Assembly: GCF_030056815.1 (NCBI RefSeq)
Contig: NZ_JASHKR010000012.1
Location: 57,118-121,117 of the forward strand
DNA from: Rhodococcus sp. IEGM 1379
Lineage (GTDB): Bacteria; Actinomycetota; Actinomycetes; Mycobacteriales; Mycobacteriaceae
Length of the DNA stretch: 64,000 nucleotides
Reading direction: 5' to 3'
The position numbers and the translations under genes are program-made. The notes below the pieces were generated by a model, which saw nothing but the letters and a program-made list of their open reading frames with translations, searched no databases and was not told the origin of the DNA. Below, in pieces: positions 45,904-55,653 of this stretch (positions are counted from its first letter, which is position 1; the number at the start of each line of letters is the position of its first letter).

Positions 45904-46728
45904 ATGGATCTGAACACCATTGCCGACGTTGTGCGGCGACCGCCCGACCTCCCCGGAATCATCTGGCGTCCCGGTGATGCCTGGCTTGCCGGGGGAACGT
46001 GGCTGTTCTCGGCGGAACAACCCGATTTGGATCGTCTCGTAGATCTCACGATGCTCGGCTGGGCACCACTCGACCCGAGTGAGGTGGGCCTCACCATCGG
46101 CGCGACCTGCACAATACGGGACCTGTATGCGTATGTCCCGCCACCGCATTGGGGTTCGGCTCCGCTCTTTGCCTTCGCGTGCGAATCATTTCTGTCGTCG
46201 TTCAAGATCTGGAACTCCGCGACGGTCGGCGGCAATATCTGTATGTCTCTGCCCGCCGGCCCGATGATCACGTTGACAGTCGCCCTCGAAGCGACCTACA
46301 CGCTCTGGGCCACAGACGGATCCGAGCGGACCGTCGACGCCGCCGATTTCGTGACCGGCGACCACCAGAACATTCTCGAACCCGGCGAGGTACTCCGCAG
46401 CATCGACATCCCCGCTCAGGCACTCACCAAACGCCACACCCATCGCAGATTCAGCCTCACTCGCCTCGGCCGTTCGACGATCTTCATGATCGCCACACAG
46501 ACGCGCGGCAGCACGGATCTCCTGCTTACCATCACGGCCGGGACAACCCGTCCAGTTCAGCTGGCATTCGAGACCATGCCCGACGCCGCAACACTTCGAT
46601 CCAGCATCGACGCCATTCCTGACGAAGTCTGGTTCGACGACCCCAATGGCACCCCCGACCACCGCCGTCACCTCGCGCACCACTACGCCGAGGAAATACG
46701 CGTCGAACTGAACGAGGATCAGCCATGA
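45904..46728 (+). CDS. FAD-binding subunit of molybdenum hydroxylase (CoxM/XdhB type)
   Basis: 274 residues. The FAD-binding part has AGGTWLFSAEQP in place of the usual AGGTDL and ATVGGNICMSLPAGPM in place of GGNL. It carries electrons from the iron-sulfur centres to NAD+ or another acceptor. The C-terminal domain EEIRVELNEDQP is short. Its stop overlaps the next start by 4 nt. It may act in purine, pyrimidine or N-heterocycle oxidation. Confidence 0.88.
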   Translation: MDLNTIADVVRRPPDLPGIIWRPGDAWLAGGTWLFSAEQPDLDRLVDLTMLGWAPLDPSEVGLTIGATCTIRDLYAYVPPPHWGSAPLFAFACESFLSSFKIWNSATVGGNICMSLPAGPMITLTVALEATYTLWATDGSERTVDAADFVTGDHQNILEPGEVLRSIDIPAQALTKRHTHRRFSLTRLGRSTIFMIATQTRGSTDLLLTITAGTTRPVQLAFETMPDAATLRSSIDAIPDEVWFDDPNGTPDHRRHLAHHYAEEIRVELNEDQP

Positions 46729-49418
46729 CGTACTTGGTGAACGGCAACAGCTTCGAAGAACAGCCGAGCCCGGGACAGTGCCTACGAACCTTCCTACGGA
46801 CACTCGGCCACCACGGCGCCAAGAAGGGTTGCGACGGCGGCGATTGCGGCGCGTGCACCGTGTGGCTCGCCGGCAACCCGGTCCACAGTTGCATCACTCC
46901 CGCGTTTCGTGCCGAAGGCCGCGAGGTCACCACTATCGAAGGCCTGGGAACGCCCGACAACCTGCATCCGATGCAACAGCAGTTCCGCGACGCTCCGGGG
47001 TTTCAGTGCGGGTTCTGCACTGCCGGCATGATCATGACGTCGGCCGCGTTGACGGACTCCCAGAAAGATGACCTTCCCCGCGCACTCAAAGGAAACCTGT
47101 GCCGCTGCACGGGATATCGGGCCATCGAGGACGCTGTCAACGGTGTCAACGGAATCGAAGTTGCACTTCCCGGCGAAGCCGTGGGTACCAGCGTCGGCGC
47201 ACCGGCTTCCACCGACGTGGTGACCGGCCGCGCCGAGTACACGATGGACACCACAATCGACGGAATGTTGCACCTGAAGGTGCTCCACTCGCCGCACGCA
47301 CACGCCCGCATCGTCTCCATCGATACCGCCGAAGCCCTTGCCGTTTCCGGAGTGCATCGCGTCTACACGTGGAAAGACGTGCCGCGCAAACGTTTTACCA
47401 CTGCACTTCACACCGACCACCTGGTTGACCCTGACGACACCTACATTCTCGACAACGTCGTGCGCTTTGTCGGGCAACGTGTAGTGGCAGTCCTGGCCGA
47501 CACCGTCGCTGCCGCGGAGGAAGCGCGTCGAAAAGTGTTTGTTGAGTACGAGATTCTCCCCGCAGTCTTCGACCCCGAAGACGCGATGGCCGACGGCGCT
47601 CCGGCTTTGCACGGCTCGGACGACCCGTTCGTCCGCGACCCCGAGCGCAACATCCTGCTCGAAATCCATGGTCACGTCGGCGATGTGGAGGCCGGGTTCG
47701 CAGACGCCGACGTCATTCACGAGGGCACGTACTTCTCGCCGCGGGTTCAGCATGCCCACTTGGAGACTCACGGCTCGATCGCCTGGATGGAGGAGGGTCG
47801 CCTCCACGTCCGGACAAGTTCGCAATCCCCGTCGATCGCCAAGGTCAAACTCGCGCATCTCTTCGACCTTCGTCCCGATCAGCTGCGAGTGTTCTGCAAG
47901 CGGGTGGGCGGCGGCTTCGGCGGAAAACAGGAGGTGATCAGCGAAGATCTCGTGGCGCTCGCTACCTTGGACACCGGTAGACCCGTCTGTCTCGAGTTCA
48001 CGCGCGAGGAAGAATTCACGACGGCGTCGCCGCGCCATCCCATGAAACTGACAATCAAGCTGGGCGCCAAAAACGACGGGACGCTCACCGCATTTCAGTA
48101 CCGCAACATTTCCAACACCGGAGCCTACGGAAACCACGGCGGCGAAACATTGTTCGCCGGCGGTGCGGCAGTTTCGCTGTATCGCTGCGCCAACAAGAAG
48201 TTCGACGCGTATTCGGTCTACACAAATAGTGTTCCGAGCGGCGCCCTCCGTGGATACGGCATGACTCAGCCTGCCTTCGCCGTCGAATCCGCGATGACCG
48301 AACTGGCGATCGCGTTGGGTCTGGACCCCCTCGACGTGCGTCGACGCAATATCGTCCGCCCGGGTGACTCATTGGTCGCGCTCGAAGACGGCCCCGACGA
48401 CGTCATTTTCACCGAAGACGGACTCGGGCAGTGCATCGATCTAGTAGACGCTGCCTTGAGCCGCAACCCGGTCCCGACACTCGGAGACGATTGGCTCATC
48501 GGTACGGGCACCGCAAGCTCACTACACGAAACGGCGCCACCCACCGAACACATCTCGGAGGCCTGGCTCACTCTCGGCGACGATTCCGTCTACGAACTTG
48601 CCATCGGCACAGTCGAATTCGGCGAGGGCACGTCCACCGCACATGTCCAGATCGCAGCAAACCAGCTGGGAACCACGCCTTCGCGTGTACGTATCATTCA
48701 ATCCGACACTGATCGAACCGGTTTCGACACAGGCGCTTTCGCCAGCGCCGGACTGTTTGTCGCCGGAAACGCCGTGCTTCGAGCGTCGAACGCTCTGCGC
48801 GAACGATTGCTTGCGTTCGCTGCATCCCACACCGGCGTTGCCCTTGATCAATGTTCGATGGACGACGACAAAATCCTGTGTGGAGATGTCCGCATTACTC
48901 TGGCCGAACTGGTCGACGCCGGCCGACGACGGGGAATCAGATTCACCGAAGCCCGCAAAGCCTACGGATCGCCGCGCAGCGTGGTGTCCAATACTCACGG
49001 CTTCCGAATTGCAGTTCACCGAATCACCGGGGAGATCAGGATTCTGTACAGCGTTCAGGCCACCGACGCGGGCGTGATCATCAATCCGGCGCAGGTGCGC
49101 GGGCAGATCGAAGGCGGAGTTGCCCAGGGCATCGGCTTCGCACTCACCGAGAACTTCCAGGTGGATGCCAACGGAACGATGATGAACCCGAATCTGCGCA
49201 ACTACCGCATCCCCACGTACGCGGATATTCCGCGCACCGAGGTACTACTCGTCAATTCAACTGATTCCGTTGGGCCCCTACGATCAAAAGGCATGGCGGA
49301 GTGTTGCATCAATCCTGTGGCCCCGGCGCTGGCAAATGCGCTCGCGAACGCAACGGGAAGCCGCTTCCGGTCCCTGCCGCTTACTCCTGAGCGGATCTAC
49401 ACCGGACTGAACCGATGA
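46725..49418 (+). CDS. Molybdenum hydroxylase, fused [2Fe-2S] and Mo-binding subunits
   Basis: 897 residues. Residues 1-150 are the small-subunit part: plant-type cluster Cys36, Cys41 and Cys44 in GCDGGDCGACTVW, then CGFCTAGM and LCRCTGYRA for the second cluster. Residues about 165-890 are the Mo-binding large subunit: LHSPHAHARIV, RVGGGFGGKQEV, GVAQGIGFALTEN and, for the catalytic Glu, SKGMAECC in place of the usual GVGEPP. In most actinobacteria these are two genes, so this is a fusion. Substrate unknown; xanthine-dehydrogenase-like in plan. Confidence 0.9.
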   Translation: MTYLVNGNSFEEQPSPGQCLRTFLRTLGHHGAKKGCDGGDCGACTVWLAGNPVHSCITPAFRAEGREVTTIEGLGTPDNLHPMQQQFRDAPGFQCGFCTAGMIMTSAALTDSQKDDLPRALKGNLCRCTGYRAIEDAVNGVNGIEVALPGEAVGTSVGAPASTDVVTGRAEYTMDTTIDGMLHLKVLHSPHAHARIVSIDTAEALAVSGVHRVYTWKDVPRKRFTTALHTDHLVDPDDTYILDNVVRFVGQRVVAVLADTVAAAEEARRKVFVEYEILPAVFDPEDAMADGAPALHGSDDPFVRDPERNILLEIHGHVGDVEAGFADADVIHEGTYFSPRVQHAHLETHGSIAWMEEGRLHVRTSSQSPSIAKVKLAHLFDLRPDQLRVFCKRVGGGFGGKQEVISEDLVALATLDTGRPVCLEFTREEEFTTASPRHPMKLTIKLGAKNDGTLTAFQYRNISNTGAYGNHGGETLFAGGAAVSLYRCANKKFDAYSVYTNSVPSGALRGYGMTQPAFAVESAMTELAIALGLDPLDVRRRNIVRPGDSLVALEDGPDDVIFTEDGLGQCIDLVDAALSRNPVPTLGDDWLIGTGTASSLHETAPPTEHISEAWLTLGDDSVYELAIGTVEFGEGTSTAHVQIAANQLGTTPSRVRIIQSDTDRTGFDTGAFASAGLFVAGNAVLRASNALRERLLAFAASHTGVALDQCSMDDDKILCGDVRITLAELVDAGRRRGIRFTEARKAYGSPRSVVSNTHGFRIAVHRITGEIRILYSVQATDAGVIINPAQVRGQIEGGVAQGIGFALTENFQVDANGTMMNPNLRNYRIPTYADIPRTEVLLVNSTDSVGPLRSKGMAECCINPVAPALANALANATGSRFRSLPLTPERIYTGLNR

Positions 49419-50380
49419 CTACACCGGCAAGCAACGTGGCGACTGTCATCATCGGTCAACGAGTCCGTGCAGGCTGGGAGGAACCGTTCGAGATCTGGCA
49501 GAAAGACCTCAACCGCGCCGCCGCCGACTACTCCGGGTTTCTCGGGGCAGAAGTCTCGGCTCCGACACCCGTCCAACCGGATTGGGTGGTTGTGTACCGC
49601 TTCGATTCCATCGCTCATGTTCAGGCCTGGATCAACAGTGCAACCAGGCAGGACTACCTCGATCAAGGCCGACAATTCTTCGACGGACCCGCCACACAAC
49701 AAGTTGTGAGTGGTGGGATCAAGCCTCCCGACCCCTTGCTCACAGTCGTCGTGACCCATCGAGTCAGTGACAACAACATCGACGAGTTTCTCGACTGGCA
49801 AGACCGACTCCGTGAGACCGAGAGCGCATTCGACGGCTTTCGAGGGACCGAACTGTTCCGTCCCGTCGAGGGAGTCCAGGACGAATGGACCACTCTCTAC
49901 CGCTTCGACACCGCCGCACATCTGGACACCTGGCTGACGTCGCCGCAGCGTCAGGAACTCCTGGCCGAGGGCCGCAAGTTCCACGATTTCGAACTACGGA
50001 CCGTCGACAATTCCTTCGGTAGTTGGTTTGCCTTCGACGAGAACGGAAACGAAGCACCACCGCCGTCGGACACAAAAACCGCGGTAGCAGTGTGGGTTGG
50101 CCTCTACCCCACCGTCGTGCTGTTGACCTTGGCACTGTCACCACTGAAAATGCCGTTGTGGCTCGGATTGTTGATCGGCAATCTGCTCTCGAGTTTCATC
50201 ATGAGTTTCTTCACCATGCCGTACTACGTGAATCGATTGCTGCACAGGTGGTTACGCCCGCCATCGGGCATTCCAGTCGCGAAGACCAATGCGCAAGGCT
50301 TGGCGATTGTCGCAGCGGTTACTGCGTTCTGGGTAGTCGTCTTCTACGTGGTGACGACGCAGGTCTGGTCGCTCCCCTGA
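49415..50380 (+). CDS. Two ABM-fold domains with C-terminal membrane segments
   Basis: 321 residues. Residues about 8-100 and 107-200 are two copies of the antibiotic-biosynthesis-monooxygenase (dimeric alpha-beta barrel) fold, each with a Y-R-F-D-(S/T)-(I/A)-A-H segment (VVYRFDSIAHVQAWI and TLYRFDTAAHLDTWL). After a spacer, three hydrophobic helices (about 225-245, 248-268, 295-317) anchor it to the membrane. It overlaps the hydroxylase gene by 4 nt, so it is co-translated, but its role with that enzyme is unknown. Confidence 0.85.
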   Translation: MTTPASNVATVIIGQRVRAGWEEPFEIWQKDLNRAAADYSGFLGAEVSAPTPVQPDWVVVYRFDSIAHVQAWINSATRQDYLDQGRQFFDGPATQQVVSGGIKPPDPLLTVVVTHRVSDNNIDEFLDWQDRLRETESAFDGFRGTELFRPVEGVQDEWTTLYRFDTAAHLDTWLTSPQRQELLAEGRKFHDFELRTVDNSFGSWFAFDENGNEAPPPSDTKTAVAVWVGLYPTVVLLTLALSPLKMPLWLGLLIGNLLSSFIMSFFTMPYYVNRLLHRWLRPPSGIPVAKTNAQGLAIVAAVTAFWVVVFYVVTTQVWSLP

Positions 50381-50453
50381 CTTGCCATCGAGACGCAGAA
50401 AAGTGCACCGAGGCATGTTTCTACCCCGGTGTACATGCTGCGTATTCGGTTGT

Positions 50454-51837
50454 TCAGGCTGCCGTCGGTGGACTATTTCCCGGAATCGGAACCTGATACG
50501 GATCAACCGACATCGGTGGATAGAACCAGGTTTTCCGATCATCCCCGATCTCAACCCTCCACTCGGTATGGTGAAGCAACCGATGGTGATGGCCACAGGT
50601 GAGGACAAGATTATCGAAATCTGTTGGACCACTATCCATCCAGTGAACTATGTGGTGAGCCTGGCACCATCCGGGCGGGGTTCCGCAGCCCGGAAATGCA
50701 CACCCGCCATCTCTGACGGCCAACGCTCGCCGCTGCGCAACCGTCGCGGTTCGCTCGTCGAGTCCATGATTGAGCGGAACCCCGTTCCGGTCGAGCAGGA
50801 TTCTAGTGACCGTGCAATCGCACGCCAACATCCGAGCGGAATCGAGGCTGATGGGCCCGGCCCAGTTGGTGATCGCATACCCGAGTTCCTCGGTGGACGG
50901 CAACAGATCTTTCAATGCCTGCAGGTCCGTCAGGTCTTTCGCGGTAGCGGTGATCGTCAGGTGCGGTTTGACGCCACCTTCGACGGGTCCGAGGCCGGCC
51001 ATCTCAAAGCGGCTCAGCATCTCACAGAAACCGTCGGCCCGCCGAAGTGCCGGGGTGCGAAGATCTTTCACACCGTCGATTTCGGGATTCGGCTTCGAGA
51101 GGCCGGACAGTAGGGCGAGCAACCGGGCGCCATTGACGGCATCGAGGTCGCCCTTGACGCTGACGCGGCCGTACAAACTTTTGGAGGCGTAGAACTCGTT
51201 GCGCTGAAGAATCTTCCCCGACGGGGACGCCGTCGGCGCGGTTGCCGTATTTCTTTTCGATGCGCCGGATGGCTGCTCGGGTGGCCTCGCAGTCGGAAAC
51301 CTTTTTCGAGGCGAGAGTCAGCAGGATTTCGCGGGCTTTCTCGATGTCCGCGATGTGCATGTTCTTGGGTGGGTGCTGGCAGAACTGTGCTACCTGCCGG
51401 GCTTTGAGGGCGTCGATGTCGCCGTCGTGAAAGGATTGTGCGACTACGGGTTCGAGCATGAATAGCCGTGCAAGGCTGACCAGTTGGCTGCATTCGCCGA
51501 TCTCGAGATTCGTGGACCGGTGCAACCACTGGGCGATGGCCCGGAAGCCCGTGTCGGGGAGTGCGTCACGGGTAAACATTTCAGCAACGAGGTGCACCAT
51601 GCGGGATTGCATGTCGTGGCGGGCGCGGGCGAGGTCCAGAACCTCTGCTTTGAGGCCCTCGCCGTCCAGTTGCCACGCTTCCCGATTACCCATGCAGCAA
51701 TTCTCATCGAACAGAATTTCGATTCCTAGGGACATATCGGACAGGTTTGAGAGTATCTGCTCGAGAGTTGCTGATATACAACAGCATTCGACAATTCGGA
51801 CAGTGGCGTCCACTTCGTGTGGCGTGATACCTGACAT
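50454..51837 (-). pseudogene. DUF222-HNH endonuclease gene with frameshift
   Basis: The N-terminal DUF222 part reads in one frame from 51837 to about 51210, and the C-terminal part with HNH motif (RDGGCAFPGCGTPP ... CQAHHIVHW ... CGHHHRLLH) in another to 50454. Joining at about 51198-51220 restores NEFYASKSLYGRVSVKG, as in intact family members. One extra base there would explain it. These 13E12-type repeat proteins are common multi-copy elements in mycolate bacteria. Could be a real mutation or an assembly error. Confidence 0.8.
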
Positions 51838-52061
51838 GAATGGAGTGACTCAAGCTGTAGCGGCACCAGTCGAACCCCGGCCGGCCGGGGCTACGAGGTG
51901 CCCAGTAGCGCGTGCTACGAGGAGAAGTTCTACCAGGGTGAGCCCTAACCCTCGACCACCTCGCGAGTCGAGTCGGTCCGAGCACTCCCACTGCAACGAC
52001 GCCCGCGGTATCGGCGAGGGCTGCGCCAACGTCAAAGCAGCAAAGAACGCACAGGCCGCGA
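51838..52061. other. Spacer between DUF222-HNH gene and multicopper oxidase
   Basis: About 224 nt. A plus-strand frame from 51837 (starting MNGVTQAV) runs about 100 codons into the oxidase 3' end, but its composition is arginine/serine-rich in the manner of a shadow frame. No RNA gene or terminator was recognised. Confidence 0.35.
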
Positions 52062-55000
52062 CTAACGACCCGCGAGCGGCAATGCTCCAGCACCTGAAGG
52101 ATAAGGCGGCAGGGTTCCGACAAGAGTCGGAGTGAGGGTGGTCGCCGACGGATCTGCCCGCCCCACTATGAATTTGCGTACCTCGGACGGCCCACTGACC
52201 AGAAGGTCTGCGCCCACAGTCGTGCTGGTGGTCGCAACGCCGACGCCAGAGGAGCCCTCGAAGGGATCGAAGGACGCAACCTCCCGGAAGGCAACATCTG
52301 TCGAATGATGATCGGGGCTTTCGAGATACATCTCAGGCGCACCGTCCAGACGTGAACCGCTCGAGAAAATACGCACAGTTCCTTCGCCTCCGCGCATCCC
52401 GGCCACGATGGACTTCGCTCCGCCCTCGGCACCGGCCACCCATCCCGTTGAGAGTGAAACTCCGTCCCGATAGCTCGGATCGAACGCTAAGAACTGCGAC
52501 GTCATCACCGGACCATCCGTATGACCTGCGTGTTCGTCGGTGTTGCCTTTCGCTGCCACTGCTGCCGTGGGCTGGTACAGGTCGTAGCGGAATGTCTTCA
52601 CCCACGATTCATCGCCCGCGCCCGGAGCGGTGACAATACTGGCCCGACCAGAATGCGAGTCGACCATTCCGGTAGCGATTGTGACGCCGCTGCTCGAACC
52701 CGGATACGGCGTGAACAATCCGAATTCCGCCGGAGCCGACTTCTTGTCAGCCGGTAGATCGGTCGAATAGACCTTCACCTGCGATTCCATTCCCGGACCG
52801 GAGCCGACAATAATGTTGTCCGCCAACGCATTCCCGTCGATGTCGACGCCGCCGACGTTGACACCACCGCGGAAGTCCGCGGCAAAGGGAGCGAAGCGTA
52901 CCAACTCATCAGTGAATGGTTCACCACTAACTGCGTTGTACGCCACCACTTCCGGTGCCACACCCGGTCCCGTTCCCACGACGAGGTCCAACACCATGTC
53001 GGCATTCACGTCGGCCATCGCGACGCTCGGCGTCCCCTCGAACGACGGGAACGGCTTCACGGTCGTGACCAACCTGTCGCCGTTGGCATCGAAGATCTGG
53101 ACCGTCGCGGGCACGCCGGGCGAACCCGGGACAGCGACCGCATACGTCGAGACTTCCGGAATCACATTGACCGTCGCCATCAACCCGTTGTCCTCGTGAT
53201 TGAGCCGATGACAGTGGATGACAAAGGTTCCGGTGTATTCGGTGAACTTGGTCCGCAACGTCACCGACGCCGACTCGAGCGCATTCTCGTTCTCGTCCGT
53301 CACCGGGGCAGGCACGTTGACGTTATCGATCCCCCACGGTTGAACTCCCGTCGTCGTTCCGGCAACGGGATCCACTACTTCCATGACTTGAAAGTCGTTG
53401 ACGTGGATGTGCATCGGATGCTCGTCGTTGTTGAGGTTGGTGATCTTCCATTCCTCGACGGAATTCAAGCGAGGTTGGATGAGCGGAATATTAGGGAAAG
53501 TGTTGTCCGCGAATTCGTAGGTGAAGGCCTTCGGATCACTGTTGCTGGCCTTGTCGTTACCGAAACCGCCCGAGACCGTCAGCGACCGCGTCACCTCGGG
53601 GTTCATGGCTGCGGTATCCACGAACGACGTGTACGCGTCTAAATTCTGTCCGTACTCGAATGGCGTTGTCCGGCCTTCACCCTGATCTGGGGTGGCTCGA
53701 ATCAACTGCTGGGTCGGGAACGTGAAAAACCCGTCGGCGTAGCTGATCACCGAGGGGTCCACCGTGACGATTCCGAGTTCTGCCGGCGGATTGTCGGTGC
53801 CGTTGTTCGTGTAGAGGACGCCTGGATTGGTGACTGGCTTCGCGCCTTCGAGCGGGGGCATTTCCAGAACAAGATCCCCGGATGTCGGCATCGTGACCGC
53901 TATCGCGTATCGGGACGCCGGCGGAATCACGAGCCTGGTCCCGTCACCATCCACTGGCGGCTGGACCTGGCCGAAAGGATTACCGTCCTGGCCGACAATC
54001 GCAAACTTCGGATGTATGCCCGTCGCCGTTTCAGTCAATGTGACCGGCATATAGGCGAAGTCACTGATATTCGCGAGGACCCAGATTTCAGTCTGCCCGG
54101 GCTTCAGCTTCAAACCAGGTTGGAACTGCCCATTGACGGTGTACTGCACATCGCGTTGGTTGTCCGGCAGCGAAAGATCGGCCGGAACATTCGTGGAGCT
54201 ACCGGAAAAGCTCTGCAGATTTCCCGGGACAAACTGATTCTGTCCACGATGGTTGGCCGGCGACAGCGGCCCGCTGTACCAATTGGTGAAATACTCAGCG
54301 CCGTCGGTTGTCTCGGAGAAATTCACAGGTGCCAGGCTCGGCTGGTAGGTGCCGTCGGCAAGTTCGGTGCCAGTCGGAGGCGTCAACGTCGAGACGAATT
54401 GGGGCCAGTTCGCATCGTTGAGTTGTCTCCCCTTCCCCTTCCTGTCGAATACGAAGTTGTACTGCAGTGCCATATCGCGAATCGGTATGTCGTTGGCGGT
54501 CACTATCGGCAAATTGCCGTCGGGACGACCGATTTCGAGCAACCCGGCCAGTCCCAGGTACGTCTGCTGGGCAGTGAGGGTGTGACGGTGGCTGTGATAC
54601 CAGTACAAGCCGTTGGGCATGGACCCGGGAACCGCATAGTCGTAGACGTTTCCCTGACCGGCCGGAATGTTGAGCAACACGTTGTCGGCATTGCCGTCCG
54701 GGCTGACGTGGACTCCATGTGTATGCAGGTTCAGCGGCGCCGACGTCAGCGCCGGCGGATAGATCGGAACCTCCCCACCCACCGGCGTGAACGCCGGATC
54801 GTAGAAGTCCTCGATCGTCAGTCCCTGTAAATCGTTGTCGTAGTGGATGATCAATCGCTCGCCCGGGTTCACTCGGAGCGTCGGCGCTGGGTAGACGTCG
54901 CTCGCCGACGTAGTTCCGTCGGAGGCACTGCCACGCAAGACGTCGTACCCGAAGAGCAAGAAATTCGACACCGATCCCGACGCTGTGTCGAGTGGAACTG

Positions 55001-55205
55001 CCCCTTGGTGGGCAGACAATCGCACCTCGAGAACACCGTCTTCGCTACTTAGCTTGACGGGTTCCTTGAAGTCGACGGGCGTCCCGCCCGATCCGTAATT
55101 CCCGCCGGCGCCCGGGACCGGATCGCTGGAGGTACAGGCGGCCAACGCCACCGTCAGGGACACCACTACCACCGCAACAAGCGCCTTACCCCGCAAAGCG
55201 ATCAC
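52062..55205 (-). CDS. Multicopper oxidase lipoprotein with C-terminal FG-GAP/VCBS-like repeats
   Basis: 1047 residues, about twice the family size. Signal peptide with lipobox LAAC (Cys24). Copper motifs are intact: LNLHTHGVHVS (161-164), YWYHSHRHTL (204-208), HPMHIHVNDFQ (about 596-601) and VIHCHRLNHEDNGLM (about 663), supplying the type 1, 2 and 3 sites. From about residue 690 the protein has several beta-propeller-like repeats with VAMADVNADMVLDLVVGTGPG and VDIDGNALADNIIVGSGPG, the FG-GAP/VCBS type with Ca-binding Asp. It oxidises copper, manganese or phenolics on the cell surface. GTG start with GGGGAAG upstream. Confidence 0.92.
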   Translation of the reverse strand: MIALRGKALVAVVVVSLTVALAACTSSDPVPGAGGNYGSGGTPVDFKEPVKLSSEDGVLEVRLSAHQGAVPLDTASGSVSNFLLFGYDVLRGSASDGTTSASDVYPAPTLRVNPGERLIIHYDNDLQGLTIEDFYDPAFTPVGGEVPIYPPALTSAPLNLHTHGVHVSPDGNADNVLLNIPAGQGNVYDYAVPGSMPNGLYWYHSHRHTLTAQQTYLGLAGLLEIGRPDGNLPIVTANDIPIRDMALQYNFVFDRKGKGRQLNDANWPQFVSTLTPPTGTELADGTYQPSLAPVNFSETTDGAEYFTNWYSGPLSPANHRGQNQFVPGNLQSFSGSSTNVPADLSLPDNQRDVQYTVNGQFQPGLKLKPGQTEIWVLANISDFAYMPVTLTETATGIHPKFAIVGQDGNPFGQVQPPVDGDGTRLVIPPASRYAIAVTMPTSGDLVLEMPPLEGAKPVTNPGVLYTNNGTDNPPAELGIVTVDPSVISYADGFFTFPTQQLIRATPDQGEGRTTPFEYGQNLDAYTSFVDTAAMNPEVTRSLTVSGGFGNDKASNSDPKAFTYEFADNTFPNIPLIQPRLNSVEEWKITNLNNDEHPMHIHVNDFQVMEVVDPVAGTTTGVQPWGIDNVNVPAPVTDENENALESASVTLRTKFTEYTGTFVIHCHRLNHEDNGLMATVNVIPEVSTYAVAVPGSPGVPATVQIFDANGDRLVTTVKPFPSFEGTPSVAMADVNADMVLDLVVGTGPGVAPEVVAYNAVSGEPFTDELVRFAPFAADFRGGVNVGGVDIDGNALADNIIVGSGPGMESQVKVYSTDLPADKKSAPAEFGLFTPYPGSSSGVTIATGMVDSHSGRASIVTAPGAGDESWVKTFRYDLYQPTAAVAAKGNTDEHAGHTDGPVMTSQFLAFDPSYRDGVSLSTGWVAGAEGGAKSIVAGMRGGEGTVRIFSSGSRLDGAPEMYLESPDHHSTDVAFREVASFDPFEGSSGVGVATTSTTVGADLLVSGPSEVRKFIVGRADPSATTLTPTLVGTLPPYPSGAGALPLAGR

Positions 55206-55335
55206 TGGCTTCCCCGTTCCGAAGCGGCGTGAGATACATCAGATCAATTTTCCGTAGCTTACCGAGCAAACTCCCTGAACAGGATATTTCGGATATTCAA
55301 CTGCCCTCACGCAACAGCGACCTTCTGCGGCGAGC

Positions 55336-55365
55336 TTGATACGCAAGTTACCACTTGCCTATAGT
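55336..55365 (+). promoter_or_regulatory. arsR-VOC promoter with spacer palindrome
   Basis: TTGATA (55336-55341), 18 nt, TATAGT (55360-55365). Between them GCAAGT-TACC-ACTTGC (55343-55358) is a perfect 6-nt inverted repeat, ideally placed for autorepression. The GTG start at 55372 falls 7 nt after the -10, consistent with a leaderless transcript. Confidence 0.65.
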
Positions 55366-55371
55366 GGGGTC

Positions 55372-55653
55372 GTGGTGAATGTCTACCGTGCTCTCGACGA
55401 CGAGACGAGGCGTGTCATCCTCGACGAACTCGCCGCGAGCGACGGCCAGACTCTGTTCGAGATCTGCTCAATGCTCACGATGAGACACAACCTCAGCCTC
55501 ACGCGTCAGGCGATCTCTCAGCATCTCGGCGTACTCGAGGCGGCTGGGCTCGTCACGACCGAGCGTCGCGGACGTTCCAAGTTTCACTATTTCAATCCCG
55601 AGCCACTCGCCGAAATCACCCGCCGATGGCCTGCCAGGACAGGAACACAATGA
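55372..55653 (+). CDS. ArsR-family regulator (VOC partner)
   Basis: 93 residues. NVYRALDDETRRVILDEL and LSLTRQAISQHLGVLEAAGLV form the winged helix; the wing is ERRGRSKFHYFNPEPLAEI. No metal-binding cysteines. GTG starts at 55372 and 55375 are both possible; 55372 coincides with the predicted transcription start. Its stop overlaps the VOC gene start by 4 nt. Regulator/VOC pairs of this kind are common in actinobacteria and probably respond to a small toxic compound. Confidence 0.88.
   Translation: MVNVYRALDDETRRVILDELAASDGQTLFEICSMLTMRHNLSLTRQAISQHLGVLEAAGLVTTERRGRSKFHYFNPEPLAEITRRWPARTGTQ

Noticed and set aside
46794..48137. 447-codon minus-strand frame opposite the molybdenum hydroxylase
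   Set aside because: Antisense shadow of a gene with all cofactor motifs intact.
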